Below are positions 44,899 through 54,544 of a DNA stretch of 64,000 nt, in pieces (position 1 is the first letter of the stretch; the number at the start of each line of letters is the position of its first letter). The notes beneath the pieces were generated by a model. The model was not told the DNA's origin. It worked only from the letters and a program-made list of their open reading frames with translations, and ran no database searches. Position numbers and translations under genes: made by a program. Location: the NCBI RefSeq assembly GCF_006539565.1, contig NZ_BJNG01000006.1:100446-164445 (forward strand), given 5' to 3'. Source of the DNA: Pseudonocardia hydrocarbonoxydans. Its GTDB lineage: Bacteria; Actinomycetota; Actinomycetes; Mycobacteriales; Pseudonocardiaceae.

Positions 44899-47262
44899 AT
44901 GAGCACCACCGCGCACAGCACGACCCCGCCGCCGGCCACCGCCGGCGGCGGGCAGGTCGAACTCGCTATCGGCGGCATGACCTGCGCGTCGTGCGCCAAC
45001 CGGATCGAGCGCAAGCTCAACAAGATCGACGGGGTGACCGCGACGGTCAACTACGCGACCGAGAAGGCCAAGGTCACCTACGTCGACGGGATCGCGACCG
45101 ACGACCTGGTCGCCGCGGTGGAGTCGGCAGGCTACACCGCGAAGCTGCCCACCCCGCCGCGCCCCGCGGGCGACGAGACACCGGCCGCCACCGAGGAGGC
45201 CGACCCGCTCACGGCGCTGCGGACCCGGCTGCGGGTCAGCGCCGCACTGTCGATCCCGGTCATCGCGATGGCGATGATCCCCGCGCTGCAGTTCACCTAC
45301 TGGCAGTGGCTCTCGCTCACCCTCACCGCCCCGGTGCTGGTGTGGGGGGCGCTGCCGTTCCACAAGGCCGCCTGGGCCAACCTCAAGCACGGCGCCGCGA
45401 CCATGGACACCCTGATCTCCATGGGCACCAGCGCCGCGTTCGCGTGGTCGCTCTACGCCCTGTTCTTCGGCACCGCAGGCGTCCCCGGGATGATCCACCC
45501 GTTCGAGCTGACCATCGCCCGGACCGACGGCAGCGCCAACATCTACCTCGAGGTCGCCGCCGGGGTCACCACGTTCATCCTGCTCGGCCGCTACCTGGAG
45601 GCCCGGTCCAAGCGCACCGCGGGCGCCGCGCTGCGCGCGCTGCTCGAACTCGGCGCCCGCGACGTGGCCGTGCTGCGCGAGGGCCCCGGCGGGCGCACCG
45701 AGGAGCGCATCCCGGTCGAGCAACTCGCCGTGGGTGACCTGTTCGTCGTGCGGCCCGGGGAGAAGGTCGCCACCGACGGCACCGTCGCCGAGGGCAGCTC
45801 CGCGGTCGACATGAGCATGCTCACCGGCGAGTCGGTCCCGGTCGAGGTCGCCCCCGGCGACGGCGTCGTCGGCGCCACGGTCAACGTCGGCGGGCGGCTG
45901 GTCGTGCGCGCCACCCGGATCGGGTCCGACACCCAGCTCGCCCAGATGGCACAGCTGGTCGAGGACGCCCAGAACGGCAAGGCCCAGGTCCAGCGCCTCG
46001 CCGACCGCCTCTCGGGGATCTTCGTCCCGATCGTCATCCTGCTCACCGCGGCCACCCTCGGGTTCTGGATCGGCACCGGCAGCGGACTCGCTCTCGCCTT
46101 CACCGCCGCCGTCGCCGTGCTCATCATCGCCTGCCCGTGCGCGCTCGGCCTGGCCACGCCGACCGCGCTGTTGGTGGGCACCGGTCGCGGCGCCCAGATG
46201 GGCATCATCATCAAGGGCCCGGAGGTCCTGGAATCCACCCGCCGCGTCGACACCGTCGTGCTCGACAAGACCGGCACCGTCACCACCGGCAAGATGACCC
46301 TGGTCGACGTCCACACCGCCCCCGGACAGGACCCCCAGGAGCTGCTGCGCCTGGCCGGGGCCCTGGAGGACGCCTCCGAGCACCCCATCGCGGCGGCCAT
46401 CGCCAAGGGCGCCACCGAACGGGTCGGCACCCTCCCGCCCGTGGAGGACTTCGTCAACGTCGAGGGCCTCGGCGTGCAGGGCATCGTCGACGGGCACGCC
46501 GTGCTCGTCGGACGCACCAAGCTGCTCGCCGACTGGTCCCAGCCCCTGACCGCCGAGCTCGCCGCGGCCAAGGCGGCCGCCGAGGCCGACGGCAAGACCG
46601 CGGTCGCGGTCGGCTGGGACGGCGCCGCCCGCGGCGTCCTGGTCGTGGCTGACGCGATCAAGGACACCAGCGCGGAAGCCATCCGCCAGCTGCGTGACCT
46701 CGGGCTCACCCCGGTGCTGCTCACCGGTGACAACGAGACCGTCGCCCGCTCGGTCGCCGCCCAGGTCGGGATCGAGGAGGTCATCGCGGAGGTGATGCCC
46801 GCCGACAAGGTCGACGTCGTCAAGCGGCTCCAGGCCGAGGGCAAGATCGTAGCCATGGTCGGTGACGGCGTCAACGACGCCGCCGCGCTCGCCCAGGCCG
46901 ACCTCGGCCTGGCCATGGGCACCGGCACCGACGCCGCCATCGAGGCCTCCGACCTCACCCTGGTCCGTGGGGACCTGCGCGCCGCCGCCGACGCCATCCG
47001 GCTGTCCCGCCGTACCCTGGGCGTCATCAAGGGCAACCTGTTCTGGGCATTCGCCTACAACGTCGCCGCCCTGCCACTGGCCGCGATGGGACTGCTCAAC
47101 CCCCTGCTCGCCGGCGCCGCCATGGCGTTGTCCTCGGTGTTCGTGGTCACCAACAGCCTGCGCCTGCGCCGGTTCAAGGCACTGGCCGCCAACCGCGACG
47201 TCCGGGCCGGGCGCCCCGCCGGCACCCGGCCCGCCGGGGAGACACTCACCACCGACCGGTGA
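44899..47262 (+). CDS. copA: Copper-exporting P1B-type ATPase CopA
   Basis: 787 residues. One N-terminal HMA domain with GMTCASC (Cys29, Cys32). Eight membrane helices; ion-binding CPC in IIACPCALG near 411-413; phosphorylation site Asp456 in DKTGT; TGES actuator loop (MLTGESVPV); HP motif SEHPIA; GDGVND hinge. Late ligands YN (FAYNVAALP) and MALSS mark Cu(I) specificity. ATG 44899 follows GAGGAGG. Confidence 0.96.
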   Translation: MSTTAHSTTPPPATAGGGQVELAIGGMTCASCANRIERKLNKIDGVTATVNYATEKAKVTYVDGIATDDLVAAVESAGYTAKLPTPPRPAGDETPAATEEADPLTALRTRLRVSAALSIPVIAMAMIPALQFTYWQWLSLTLTAPVLVWGALPFHKAAWANLKHGAATMDTLISMGTSAAFAWSLYALFFGTAGVPGMIHPFELTIARTDGSANIYLEVAAGVTTFILLGRYLEARSKRTAGAALRALLELGARDVAVLREGPGGRTEERIPVEQLAVGDLFVVRPGEKVATDGTVAEGSSAVDMSMLTGESVPVEVAPGDGVVGATVNVGGRLVVRATRIGSDTQLAQMAQLVEDAQNGKAQVQRLADRLSGIFVPIVILLTAATLGFWIGTGSGLALAFTAAVAVLIIACPCALGLATPTALLVGTGRGAQMGIIIKGPEVLESTRRVDTVVLDKTGTVTTGKMTLVDVHTAPGQDPQELLRLAGALEDASEHPIAAAIAKGATERVGTLPPVEDFVNVEGLGVQGIVDGHAVLVGRTKLLADWSQPLTAELAAAKAAAEADGKTAVAVGWDGAARGVLVVADAIKDTSAEAIRQLRDLGLTPVLLTGDNETVARSVAAQVGIEEVIAEVMPADKVDVVKRLQAEGKIVAMVGDGVNDAAALAQADLGLAMGTGTDAAIEASDLTLVRGDLRAAADAIRLSRRTLGVIKGNLFWAFAYNVAALPLAAMGLLNPLLAGAAMALSSVFVVTNSLRLRRFKALAANRDVRAGRPAGTRPAGETLTTDR

Positions 47263-47342
47263 CGGTGCCGCACACCGACCCGGCGCGGGCGCGTGTCACC
47301 CCGGCGCGCGCCCGCGCCATCCAGATCAGGAAGGACCTGCTC

Positions 47343-47555
47343 ATGTCCGATCACCAGCACAGCCACCACGCCGGCCCCGACACCGCGGCCGAGGACATCG
47401 CGAACTGCCCCGTCATGCCGGGCAGCACCATCGCGAAGGCCGAAGCCGAGGAGGACGGCCTGGTCCGCGACCACGACGGCACGCGCTACTACCTCTGCTG
47501 CGCCGAGTGCCTCCCGATGTTCGACGCCGACCCGGCCCGCTACGCCAACGCCTGA
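47343..47555 (+). CDS. Small YHS-like metal-binding protein
   Basis: 70 residues. His-rich start MSDHQHSHHAG, then CPVMPGSTI, and DGTRYYLCCAECLPMFDADPARY, the cysteine-bearing YHS/TRASH-type block. Probably a cytosolic copper-binding accessory. GGAAGGAC precedes ATG 47343. Lies between copA and the oxidase on the same strand. Confidence 0.85.
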   Translation: MSDHQHSHHAGPDTAAEDIANCPVMPGSTIAKAEAEEDGLVRDHDGTRYYLCCAECLPMFDADPARYANA

Positions 47556-47618
47556 CCGCCGCCGGTCGTGTCCCCCACCCCGGCCGGTACGCGGTCGAGC
47601 GATCACCGAGGAGCAACA

Positions 47619-49115
47619 GTGACCCACCACGACCGCACGACCCGGACGCTGTCGCGGCGACGCTTCCTGACGCTCGGCGGTGGCGTACTGGCGACCGCGA
47701 CCCTCGGCGCGTGCGCCGCCCCGACCGCGATCGGCCCCAGCTCGCCGCTGGTCGCCCAGACCGAGCAGGCCCGCCGCGCCGCCGACGCCCGGGTGGTGAC
47801 CAGGGCGCTCACCGCCGCACCCGCCACCGTCGACCTGGGCGGGGTACAGGTCCAGACCTGGGCGTTCGACGGGCGGCTGCCCGGCCCGGAGATCCGCCTG
47901 GCCCGCGACGAGGTGCTGCGCGCCGAGCTGCGCAACACCCTCCCGCAGCCCACCACCGTGCACTGGCACGGGATCGCGCTGCGCAACGACATGGACGGCG
48001 TCCCCGACCTCACCCAGCCCCCCGTCGCCGCGAACAGCTCCTTCACCTACGAGTTCGCCGTCCCGCACGCCGGCACCTACTTCTTCCACCCCCACGTCGG
48101 CACCCAGCTCGACCGCGGCCTCTACGCACCACTGATCGTCACCGACCCCGACGAACCCGGCGACCACGACGCCGAGGCCGTCATCGTCCTCGACGACTGG
48201 CTCGACGGAGTCGCCGGCGATCCCGACCAGGAACTCGAACGCCTCGGCCGCGAGGGCATGAACATGGGCGGCATGGACATGGGCGGGATGGGCGGGATGG
48301 CCATGGGCACCCCGCAGGAGCCGCTGGGCGCCGACACCGGCGACGTCACCTACCCCTACTACCTGATCAACGGCCGGATCGGGGCCGACCCGGTCACCGT
48401 CACCGCCACCCCCGGGCAACGCCTGCGGCTGCGGATCGTCAACGCCGGATCCGACACCGCGTTCCGGGTCGCGCTGGGCGGGCACCGGATGACCGTCACC
48501 CACACCGACGGCTTCCCCGTCGCACCCGCCGAGACCGACTGCCTGCTCATCGGCATGGGCGAGCGCTACGACGTCACCGTCACCCTCGCCGACGGGGTGT
48601 TCCCGCTGGTCGCGTCCGCCGAGGGCAAGGACGGGCAGGGCTTCGCGCTGGTCCGCACCGCGTCCGGCGACGCCCCGGCACCCGACGTTCGGCCCGTCGA
48701 GCTGAACACCGCCCCCCTGGACGCCAACCGTCTGCGCGCCACCGACACGGTGCTGCTCCCGGCTCGCCAACCCGACCGCACCCACGTCCTGGAACTCGGG
48801 ATGGCCGACACCGGCTACCGGTGGACGATCAACGGCGCCGTCTACGGCGAGCACGAACCGCTCCCGATGCGCAGCGGCGAACGGGTCCGCCTGAGCTTCG
48901 TCAACAACACGATGATGTTCCATCCCATGCACCTGCACGGCCACACTTACCAGGTCGGCCCCGCCGGACCCCGCAAGGACACCTCGATCGTGCTGCCCAT
49001 GCAGACCCTCGACGTCGACTTCGACGGCGACAACCCCGGCCAGTGGCTCATCCACTGCCACAACCTCTACCACGGCGAAGCCGGAATGATGACCGTGCTG
49101 TCCTACACCGGGTAG
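47619..49115 (+). CDS. Multicopper oxidase with Tat-type signal
   Basis: 498 residues. Twin-arginine leader SRRRFLTLGGGVLA with a possible lipobox LGAC. All copper ligand motifs are present: HWHG, HPHVG-type (FFHPHVG), HPMHLHGH and HCHNLYHGEAGM. A Met-rich loop (GMNMGGMDMGGMGGMAMG) near residue 210-228 is as in cuprous oxidases. Oxidises Cu(I) to Cu(II) outside the membrane. GTG 47619 follows GAGGAG. Last gene of the csoR operon. Complete counterpart of the broken paralogue at 28928. Confidence 0.93.
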   Translation: MTHHDRTTRTLSRRRFLTLGGGVLATATLGACAAPTAIGPSSPLVAQTEQARRAADARVVTRALTAAPATVDLGGVQVQTWAFDGRLPGPEIRLARDEVLRAELRNTLPQPTTVHWHGIALRNDMDGVPDLTQPPVAANSSFTYEFAVPHAGTYFFHPHVGTQLDRGLYAPLIVTDPDEPGDHDAEAVIVLDDWLDGVAGDPDQELERLGREGMNMGGMDMGGMGGMAMGTPQEPLGADTGDVTYPYYLINGRIGADPVTVTATPGQRLRLRIVNAGSDTAFRVALGGHRMTVTHTDGFPVAPAETDCLLIGMGERYDVTVTLADGVFPLVASAEGKDGQGFALVRTASGDAPAPDVRPVELNTAPLDANRLRATDTVLLPARQPDRTHVLELGMADTGYRWTINGAVYGEHEPLPMRSGERVRLSFVNNTMMFHPMHLHGHTYQVGPAGPRKDTSIVLPMQTLDVDFDGDNPGQWLIHCHNLYHGEAGMMTVLSYTG

Positions 49116-49490
49116 TCATCCGGGTCGGGCCCCTGCGGCGTGCCGTCGAGCAGCGGCCCGATACCGCAGGTCGCGAGGCGCTCGAATCGGTCGTACATCT
49201 CGGCCGACAGGCGCACCCGCCCGTCCAGCCACCAGGTGAGCAGCCCCATCAGCCCGCTGACCGGGAAGGCCACCACCGCGTCGAGCTGGCTGCTCGTCGT
49301 GTCGCGGCAGCCGGGCGCGCAGGTGTTGCGCGACCACCAGGCGGAACGACGCGAGCGCGGGGCCCGACGCGCGCGCGGAGCCGGCGCCCGGCCCGTCCGG
49401 CGGGTCGATGAGGACCGCTCGGAGGTGGTCCAGCCCGCCGCCCAGGAGCAGGTCGTCCTTGCTCCTGATCCGCTCTCCCGATCTGCGTCT
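49103..49490 (-). pseudogene. TetR-family regulator remnant (C-terminal domain)
   Basis: Minus-strand pieces: RSKDDLLLGGGLDHLRAVL in one frame and GLLTWWLDGRVRLSAEMYDR with FERLATCGIGPLLDG in another, ending in a stop at 49103. These are the ligand-binding half of a TetR/AcrR regulator. The HTH part is absent and the frame is broken. It overlaps the oxidase 3' end by 13 bases. Confidence 0.65.
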
Positions 49491-49612
49491 CGTCCTCGTC
49501 ACCGCCGCCGACCCCGACATGGTGGCGACGGCACGCCGGGTCATGGCCCCGTTCGGTGCGCGGGCCGAGGTGTGTCGTGCCGATGCGGCCGCGCTGCCAT
49601 GTCGCACTCGCC
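49463..49612 (+). pseudogene. SAM-dependent methyltransferase fragment
   Basis: IRSPDLRLVLVTAADPDMVATARR and APFGARAEVCRADAAALP look like the central strands of a class I methyltransferase. Nothing before or after in frame supports a full protein. It overlaps the regulator remnant at a junction near 49465. Confidence 0.45.
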
Positions 49613-49715
49613 GGCACTCCTTGCAGCGCTACCTCGAGCCGTCGCGCGCGATGAAGCGCGTGAACTCTCGGCGAGAAGGTCTCCCTCGCCGTCCAGGAGT
49701 GATCGGGTGCCAGCT

Positions 49716-50591
49716 GTGCCAGCAGGCTCGCCTACGATCTCGCCGGCGAACAGGCCACCGTGGTGCTGGGCACCGCGCTCGCGATCAAGATGGCCGCCTA
49801 CGTCGCCGTCGCACCGGTGGTCGGCGCCGTCGCGGACCGGGTGCCCCGCAGGCTGATCATGCTGGTCGCGAACCTCGTCCGCGGCGGGGTGGTCGCGATG
49901 CTGCCGTGGATCACCGAGGTGTGGCAGGTCTTCGCGCTGATCGCGATCCTGCAGGCGACCTCGGCGACGTTCACCCCAGTCCTGCAGTCCATCGTGCCCG
50001 ACGAGGACGACTAGGCACGGGCGGGGTCGGCCACCCAGGTCGCGGTGAGCATGGAGACACTGCTCAGCCCCCTGCTTGCGGCCGCAGCCCTCGCCGTCGT
50101 CAGCTACTCGTCGCTGTTCGGGGCCACGGCGTTCGGGTTCGGTGTGTCCGCGGTGCTCGTCGCGGCCACCGCGGTGCCGCCGGTCGCCCGGCGGGCCGGC
50201 AGCCGGTTCGGCACCCGCCTCGCGCTCGGCGTGCGCCTGTTCCGGCGCTTGCTGCGCGACGCGGCCGCCGCCCCGCAACGCCCGCGCTGTTCAGCGCACA
50301 GTTCTCGCTGTCCCACGCCTGCTGGCTGCTCGACTACCCGCTCACCGGCTGGCTCGCCGCCACCACCGGGTTCGGCGCCACCTGGGCGGTCCTCGGCGCG
50401 ATCGCGGTGGCCGCGGCGGCCGGCGCCGTCCTCGCCTGGCCGACCCGGGCCGCGGACCAGATCCGTCACCGACACGACGACGACACCGACGAGGGCCACC
50501 TCGACGCCGCACAGTGGAACGGCGACGGCTGGACCACTCCCACCAGGTCGTCCTCGACGACACCCACCCACACGGCCCGAAACCCGTCTGA
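49716..50591 (+). pseudogene. MFS transporter remnant, nonsense codon and frameshifts
   Basis: Frame 1 (from ~49716): SRLAYDLAGEQATVVLGTAL, VVGAVADRVPRRLIMLVANL and FTPVLQSIVPDEDD, then TAG at 50012 where Tyr is usual. Frame 2: METLLSPLLAAAALAVVSYSS and FGFGVSAVLVAATAVPP. Frame 3: ALFSAQFSLSHACWLLDYPLT and ATWAVLGAIAVAAAAGAVLA. The tail HSHQVVLDDTHPHGP shifts again. The N-terminal segments are missing. An in-frame stop and several indels show real decay. Confidence 0.75.
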
Positions 50592-50837
50592 CGTGGGGCC
50601 ACCGAGACCCCCGACGTCCGAGACCGTCAGCACGCATCGCCACATCGCAGGCGATCCCGATCGCAGGCACTCCTTCGAGCGGCCCTCCGCGGAGCGCACC
50701 GTCCTGGTCCGCGCGCCCACCTCCTCGGCCAGGCCGACAACCCGGGCTACTCCGACAGGCGAGGCGGCGATGGGTGAGCGCCCCGGTTCCTGACCGGCCC
50801 GGCCGGCCGCAGGTTCCGGCGAGTCGGTCGTGCCATG
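50592..50837. other. Gap without a recognisable gene
   Basis: No frame gives a plausible protein and no clear hairpin or promoter was seen between the MFS remnant and the DUF1707 gene. Confidence 0.5.
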
Positions 50838-51254
50838 TCAGGCGAGGTCGAGACCCGACCACCGGGCCAGCAGCACCAGGCCGACCAGCAGCAGAGCCGT
50901 GACGACCGCCGCAACGGCGGGGTGGGCGGCGACCAGGCGCACCGCGCGACGCCGCTGCGCCGACGCGGCCACCCCCGTCCGCAGCTGCAGGGAGACGGCG
51001 GCCGTGATCGCAGACCAGCCCGGCGCGACAGCGACGGACCCCTCCGTAGCGGGCGGGAGGTCGGCGGTGAGCGGCGCCAGCTCGCTGAGGTGCCGCGCCG
51101 CGTAGGCAGCCGCGAGCCGGTCGTCGACCTCGTCGAGGGTGAGAAGCCCGTTGCCGGCGGCCGCGTGCAGGTGCGCAGCGACCCGTTCGCGGTCGGCGTG
51201 GGACGCTCGCAGGTCGGCAGCGGGTTCGGTGAGCGGCGGGGTGGGGTCGGGCAT
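50838..51254 (-). CDS. DUF1707 (SHOCT-like) membrane protein
   Basis: 138 residues. N-terminal DUF1707 block LRASHADRERVAAHLHAAAGNGLLTLDEVDDRLAAAYAA-type (residues ~15-60), a linker and one C-terminal membrane helix ([19 protein letters not shown]). Function unknown; common in actinobacteria near envelope-stress regulators. ATG 51254 follows GGAAGGA. Confidence 0.85.
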   Translation of the reverse strand: MPDPTPPLTEPAADLRASHADRERVAAHLHAAAGNGLLTLDEVDDRLAAAYAARHLSELAPLTADLPPATEGSVAVAPGWSAITAAVSLQLRTGVAASAQRRRAVRLVAAHPAVAAVVTALLLVGLVLLARWSGLDLA

Positions 51255-51288
51255 CAAGGGTCCTTCCGGTCGGCGGAGTCAGATCTCG

Positions 51289-52291
51289 TCAGGCGGAACG
51301 AGCCGGGGGGTAGCCGCGAACGAAGACCGGGCGACCGCCGGGGGTCCAGCCGCGAGCGGCGAGCTCCACACCGGCCCGTAGGGGCCCTCCGGCGACCCGG
51401 GCCCCGACCAGCCGGCCGCGGTGGGACAGCATCACATCGACCGGAGGCGCCGCCGCGGCGCGGGAACCGTGCACCACCAGCGGTGCGCCGAGGGAGCGCG
51501 GGACGGCGTCGACCTCCAGCACCGTGCCCGCGCGCCCCGCCTGCAGGCCGACGACGCGGACGACGGTGCCGGTGGCGACGTCGAGCACGGGCAGGGTGAC
51601 GTCCACCCGCACGACCGGCTGGGCAAGGCCGCCGATCCGACACATCCGCAGCAGACCGGCCACCACGTGCCGCGCCACGACGGTCCGTACGCCGCGCAGG
51701 ACCAGGACCGCACGGTCGGTGCGACCGGCGCGATGCCAGGCGCGCAACGCCTCACCGACGGCGTCGACGCGCTCGGGCAACCGGTCGGGGGGGGAGACCG
51801 GTGAGGTCGAGGTGGAAGCCCTCCACCGGAATGGGCCGGCTCAGCGCCCAGGGCGGCAGCGGCTCGTCCGCCGAGCCGGTGCTGAGATCCAACAGCACCG
51901 CCTGCGGCAGGCGTTCGTCGCCGACCGCACCGAGCTGCTCGACGGTCAGCACGACCAGGTCCGCCTGCGCGGTGGGGCCCGGTGTCCTGGCCCGCGCCCG
52001 GCCGTCGGCGACGACGGTGCCCGCGGGGCGCATGGCTCGCCCCACCGACCTGGCCGCGGCCAGGTCGGTGAGCCACGCCCAGGTCCCGCTGCCGGGCAGG
52101 TACGGCCGCAGCGCGACCAGGGCCGGGTGTCCGATGTCGACGAGGGTCCCACCCCGCGGATCCGGCACGACCTGCAGGCCCGCGGTGTGGATCGCGTTCA
52201 GCGCCACCGGCAGATCGAGCTCGATGCGTGGCGTGGGGCGGGCGGCGTCGCCCGGGCGGACAGGTCCCGCGGTCAGGGTGGAGGTGCTCAT
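51289..52291 (-). CDS. Unknown protein, split by a frameshift in an 8-G run
   Basis: From ATG 52291 (GAGGAGA upstream) the frame gives IELDLPVALNAIHTAGLQVV, ALRPYLPGSGTWAWL and IPVEGFHLDLTGLPP. At the 8-G run (about 51787-51794) the sense continues in another frame with PERVDAVGEALRAWHRAG, VLVLRGVRTVVARHVVAGLL and RPVFVRGYPPARSA, stopping at 51289. Joined, about 333 residues, soluble, no recognised domain. Homopolymer location makes sequencing error or slippage variation likely. Divergent from kinase 2 with DR box 7 between. Confidence 0.6.
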
Positions 52292-52355
52292 CGGACCGTC
52301 TCCTCGTTCTCGGGGGCTCGGTGAGCCCGTCTGCCTCCGAGGATCGTGACCGGGT

Positions 52356-52371
52356 GCTGTGCGGTCGCTGA
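52356..52371 (-). promoter_or_regulatory. DR box 7 (TCAGC-GACCGC-ACAGC)
   Basis: Direct repeat between kinase 2 and the divergent unknown gene; 35 nt upstream of the kinase -10 and 65-80 nt upstream of ATG 52291. Confidence 0.65.
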
Positions 52372-52405
52372 GTACGACGACCGCCGTACCGGGCACTTCT
52401 GCCGG

Positions 52406-52411
52406 TAGCGT
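52406..52411 (+). promoter_or_regulatory. Leaderless promoter -10 (TAGCGT) of kinase 2
   Basis: TAGCGT is followed by 7 nt and the GTG at 52419; decides the start against upstream in-frame codons. Confidence 0.6.
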
Positions 52412-52418
52412 CCCTACG

Positions 52419-53810
52419 GTGAACCCGGCACCGGCCTGGCTGCGGCGACGGTGGGGCGTGCGCGTCGCCGCAGCCGCGGCCGCGACCGCGGTGGTCGCGG
52501 TCGCGCTGGTGCTCGCCGCGGTCGCGCTCGTGCTGCTGCAGGAGCGGGCGGTGCGCGGATCGGTCGAGGAGCAGGCCCGGGCGATCGCCGAAAGCGCTGC
52601 GGACCGGCTCACCGAGGGCGAGGACGCACCGGAGGTGGTGCGCGAGGTGTCGACCGGGTTCGTGCTGCTCCAGGTGGTCGACGCCGGTGGCCGGGTGCTG
52701 GCGGCCACCGCTCCGCTGTCCGCAACGGACGCGGTCGACGGCGGGCGCACCGCCGCCGACCCGGACGCCGCGGTCGCCGTCACCGTCGACGACGACCCGC
52801 TGCTCGTCGTCCGCGCCGAGGCCGGGAACCGAGCGGTGCTCGTGGCCGGGTCGCTCGACGCGGCCCAGCAGAGCACCGAGACGGTGACCGACCTCGCCGT
52901 CATCGGGGTCCCGCTGCTTACCGTCGTCGCCGGAGCCACCACGTACCTGTTCGCCGGACGGGCGCTGCGTCCGGTCGAGGCGATCCGCGCCCGGGTGGCG
53001 GCGATCTCCGCCCGGGACCTCACCCGGCGGGTGCCCGAACCGGACACCGTCGACGAGGTCGGGCGGCTGGCCCGGACGATGAACGACATGCTCGCCCGGC
53101 TCGACGCCGCCCAGGCGGCGCAGCGCCGCTTCGTCGGCGACGCGGGTCACGAGCTGCGCAGCCCGCTGGCCACCATCGCCGCCCGCCTGGAGCTGGCGCA
53201 ACGGCGGGGCCCGACCGGCGGCGACATTGCCGCGATGATCCCGGAGGCGCAGCGCATGACACGCCTCGTCGAGGACCTGCTGCTGCTGGCGCGCGCCGAC
53301 GAACGCGGTCTCACCCCGCGTCGCGACGACGTCGACCTCGACGAGCTCGCCGAGAACGAGGCGGCCCGCCTGCGCACAGCCGGGGACGTCCGGGTCCGGG
53401 TCACGACGGTGCCGGTGCGCGTCACGGGGGACCGCAGCCAGCTCACCCGGGTGCTGGGCAACCTGGCCGAGAACGCCGCGCGGCACGCCCGGACCGGGGT
53501 GGAGGTGCGACTGCGGACCGAGCGCGGGCAGGCTGTGCTGGAGGTGGTCGACGACGGGCCCGGGATCGCCGTCGGCGATCGGCGCCGGGTGTTCGAGCGG
53601 TTCGTCCGGCTCGACGAGGGACGGGCCCGCGACGCCGGTGGGGTCGGGCTGGGGCTGGCGATCGTGGCCGAGGTGCTCGCCGCGCACGGCGGGTCGGTCG
53701 AGGCGGGCGCGGCGGACGACGGCGGGACCGTGATGACCGTGCGGCTACCCGCTCAGCCGCGCGACACCGCGGCCCCGTCCGACCCCGCGTCCGCGTCGCG
53801 CATGCGGTAG
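52419..53810 (+). CDS. Sensor histidine kinase (system 2)
   Basis: 463 residues. Two membrane segments (about 16-40 and 158-180) around a small extracellular domain; HAMP (ALRPVEAIRARVAAIS, EVGRLARTMNDML); HisKA with DAGHELRSPL (His244); ATPase domain NLAENAARHA, DDGPGIA, GVGLGLAIVAEV. Resembles the TrcS/MprB-type group. Its gene converges with its regulator gene and overlaps it by 58 bp, an unusual layout for a two-component pair. Confidence 0.92.
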   Translation: MNPAPAWLRRRWGVRVAAAAAATAVVAVALVLAAVALVLLQERAVRGSVEEQARAIAESAADRLTEGEDAPEVVREVSTGFVLLQVVDAGGRVLAATAPLSATDAVDGGRTAADPDAAVAVTVDDDPLLVVRAEAGNRAVLVAGSLDAAQQSTETVTDLAVIGVPLLTVVAGATTYLFAGRALRPVEAIRARVAAISARDLTRRVPEPDTVDEVGRLARTMNDMLARLDAAQAAQRRFVGDAGHELRSPLATIAARLELAQRRGPTGGDIAAMIPEAQRMTRLVEDLLLLARADERGLTPRRDDVDLDELAENEAARLRTAGDVRVRVTTVPVRVTGDRSQLTRVLGNLAENAARHARTGVEVRLRTERGQAVLEVVDDGPGIAVGDRRRVFERFVRLDEGRARDAGGVGLGLAIVAEVLAAHGGSVEAGAADDGGTVMTVRLPAQPRDTAAPSDPASASRMR

Positions 53811-54460
53811 CCGACACCGCGCAGCGTGTCGATGCTGTCCCGGCCGAACGGAATGTCGATCTTGCGGCGCAGGTAGCCGACGTAGACCTCGACCACGTTG
53901 ACGTCGCCCTCGTAGTGCGGGTCCCACACGGCCTGCAGGATCTCGGTCTTGGTCACCGCACGACCCACGTTGCGCATGAGGAACTCCAGCACGCCGAACT
54001 CTCGCGGGGTCAGCACGAGCTTCTCCCCCGCGCGCTCGACGCGGTGCTCGGCCGGGTCCAGCACCAGGTCGCCGACCCGCAGCACCGCGGGCCGCGGCGC
54101 CGCACCTCGCCGCAGCAGGGCCCGCAACCGGGCCAGCAGCACGACGAAGGAGAACGGCTTGGTCAGGTAGTCGTCGGCACCCAGGTCGAACGCGTCCGCC
54201 TCGTCGTACTCACCGTCCTTGGCGGTGAGCATGAGCACCGGGGTCCACACCTCACGGGCCCGCAACGCCTGCAGCACCCGGTAGCCCGACAGCCCCGGCA
54301 GCATGATGTCGAGGACGATCACGTCGTGCTCGGCGCCGAGCGCCGCGGCCAGACCCGCGGGGCCGTCGTGCGCGACCCGCACGACGTGCCCCTCCGCAGC
54401 GAGACCCTCCCGGATCGTCTCGGCGAGCGCCCGCTCGTCCTCCACCAGCAGCACCTGCAC
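53753..54460 (-). CDS. OmpR-family response regulator (system 2)
   Basis: 235 residues. Receiver with VEDE, phospho-acceptor Asp51 (VIVLDIMLPGLSG) and Lys101 (DYLTKPFSF); winged helix with LTPREFGVLEFLM and DTLRGVGYRMR. Intact. GTG 54460 is the only sensible start (QVLLVEDER). Tail-to-tail with kinase 2, so the two come from separate promoters. Second candidate DR-box binder. Confidence 0.93.
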   Translation of the reverse strand: MQVLLVEDERALAETIREGLAAEGHVVRVAHDGPAGLAAALGAEHDVIVLDIMLPGLSGYRVLQALRAREVWTPVLMLTAKDGEYDEADAFDLGADDYLTKPFSFVVLLARLRALLRRGAAPRPAVLRVGDLVLDPAEHRVERAGEKLVLTPREFGVLEFLMRNVGRAVTKTEILQAVWDPHYEGDVNVVEVYVGYLRRKIDIPFGRDSIDTLRGVGYRMRDADAGSDGAAVSRG

Positions 54461-54544
54461 GGCACCCAGCCTGCCAGGTCGGCGCTCCCGGTGGACACGA
54501 CGGGCCTGCTCGACGCCGGTGGCCGCGAGGCGGACGATGAGGTG

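Noticed and set aside
50592..50837. Short frames in the gap after the MFS remnant
   Set aside because: No start signal, no codon-usage support and no recognisable segment.
51279..51293. TCAG repeats upstream of the DUF1707 gene as a DR box
   Set aside because: Spacing is 10 bp and the conserved GTCC spacer is absent.
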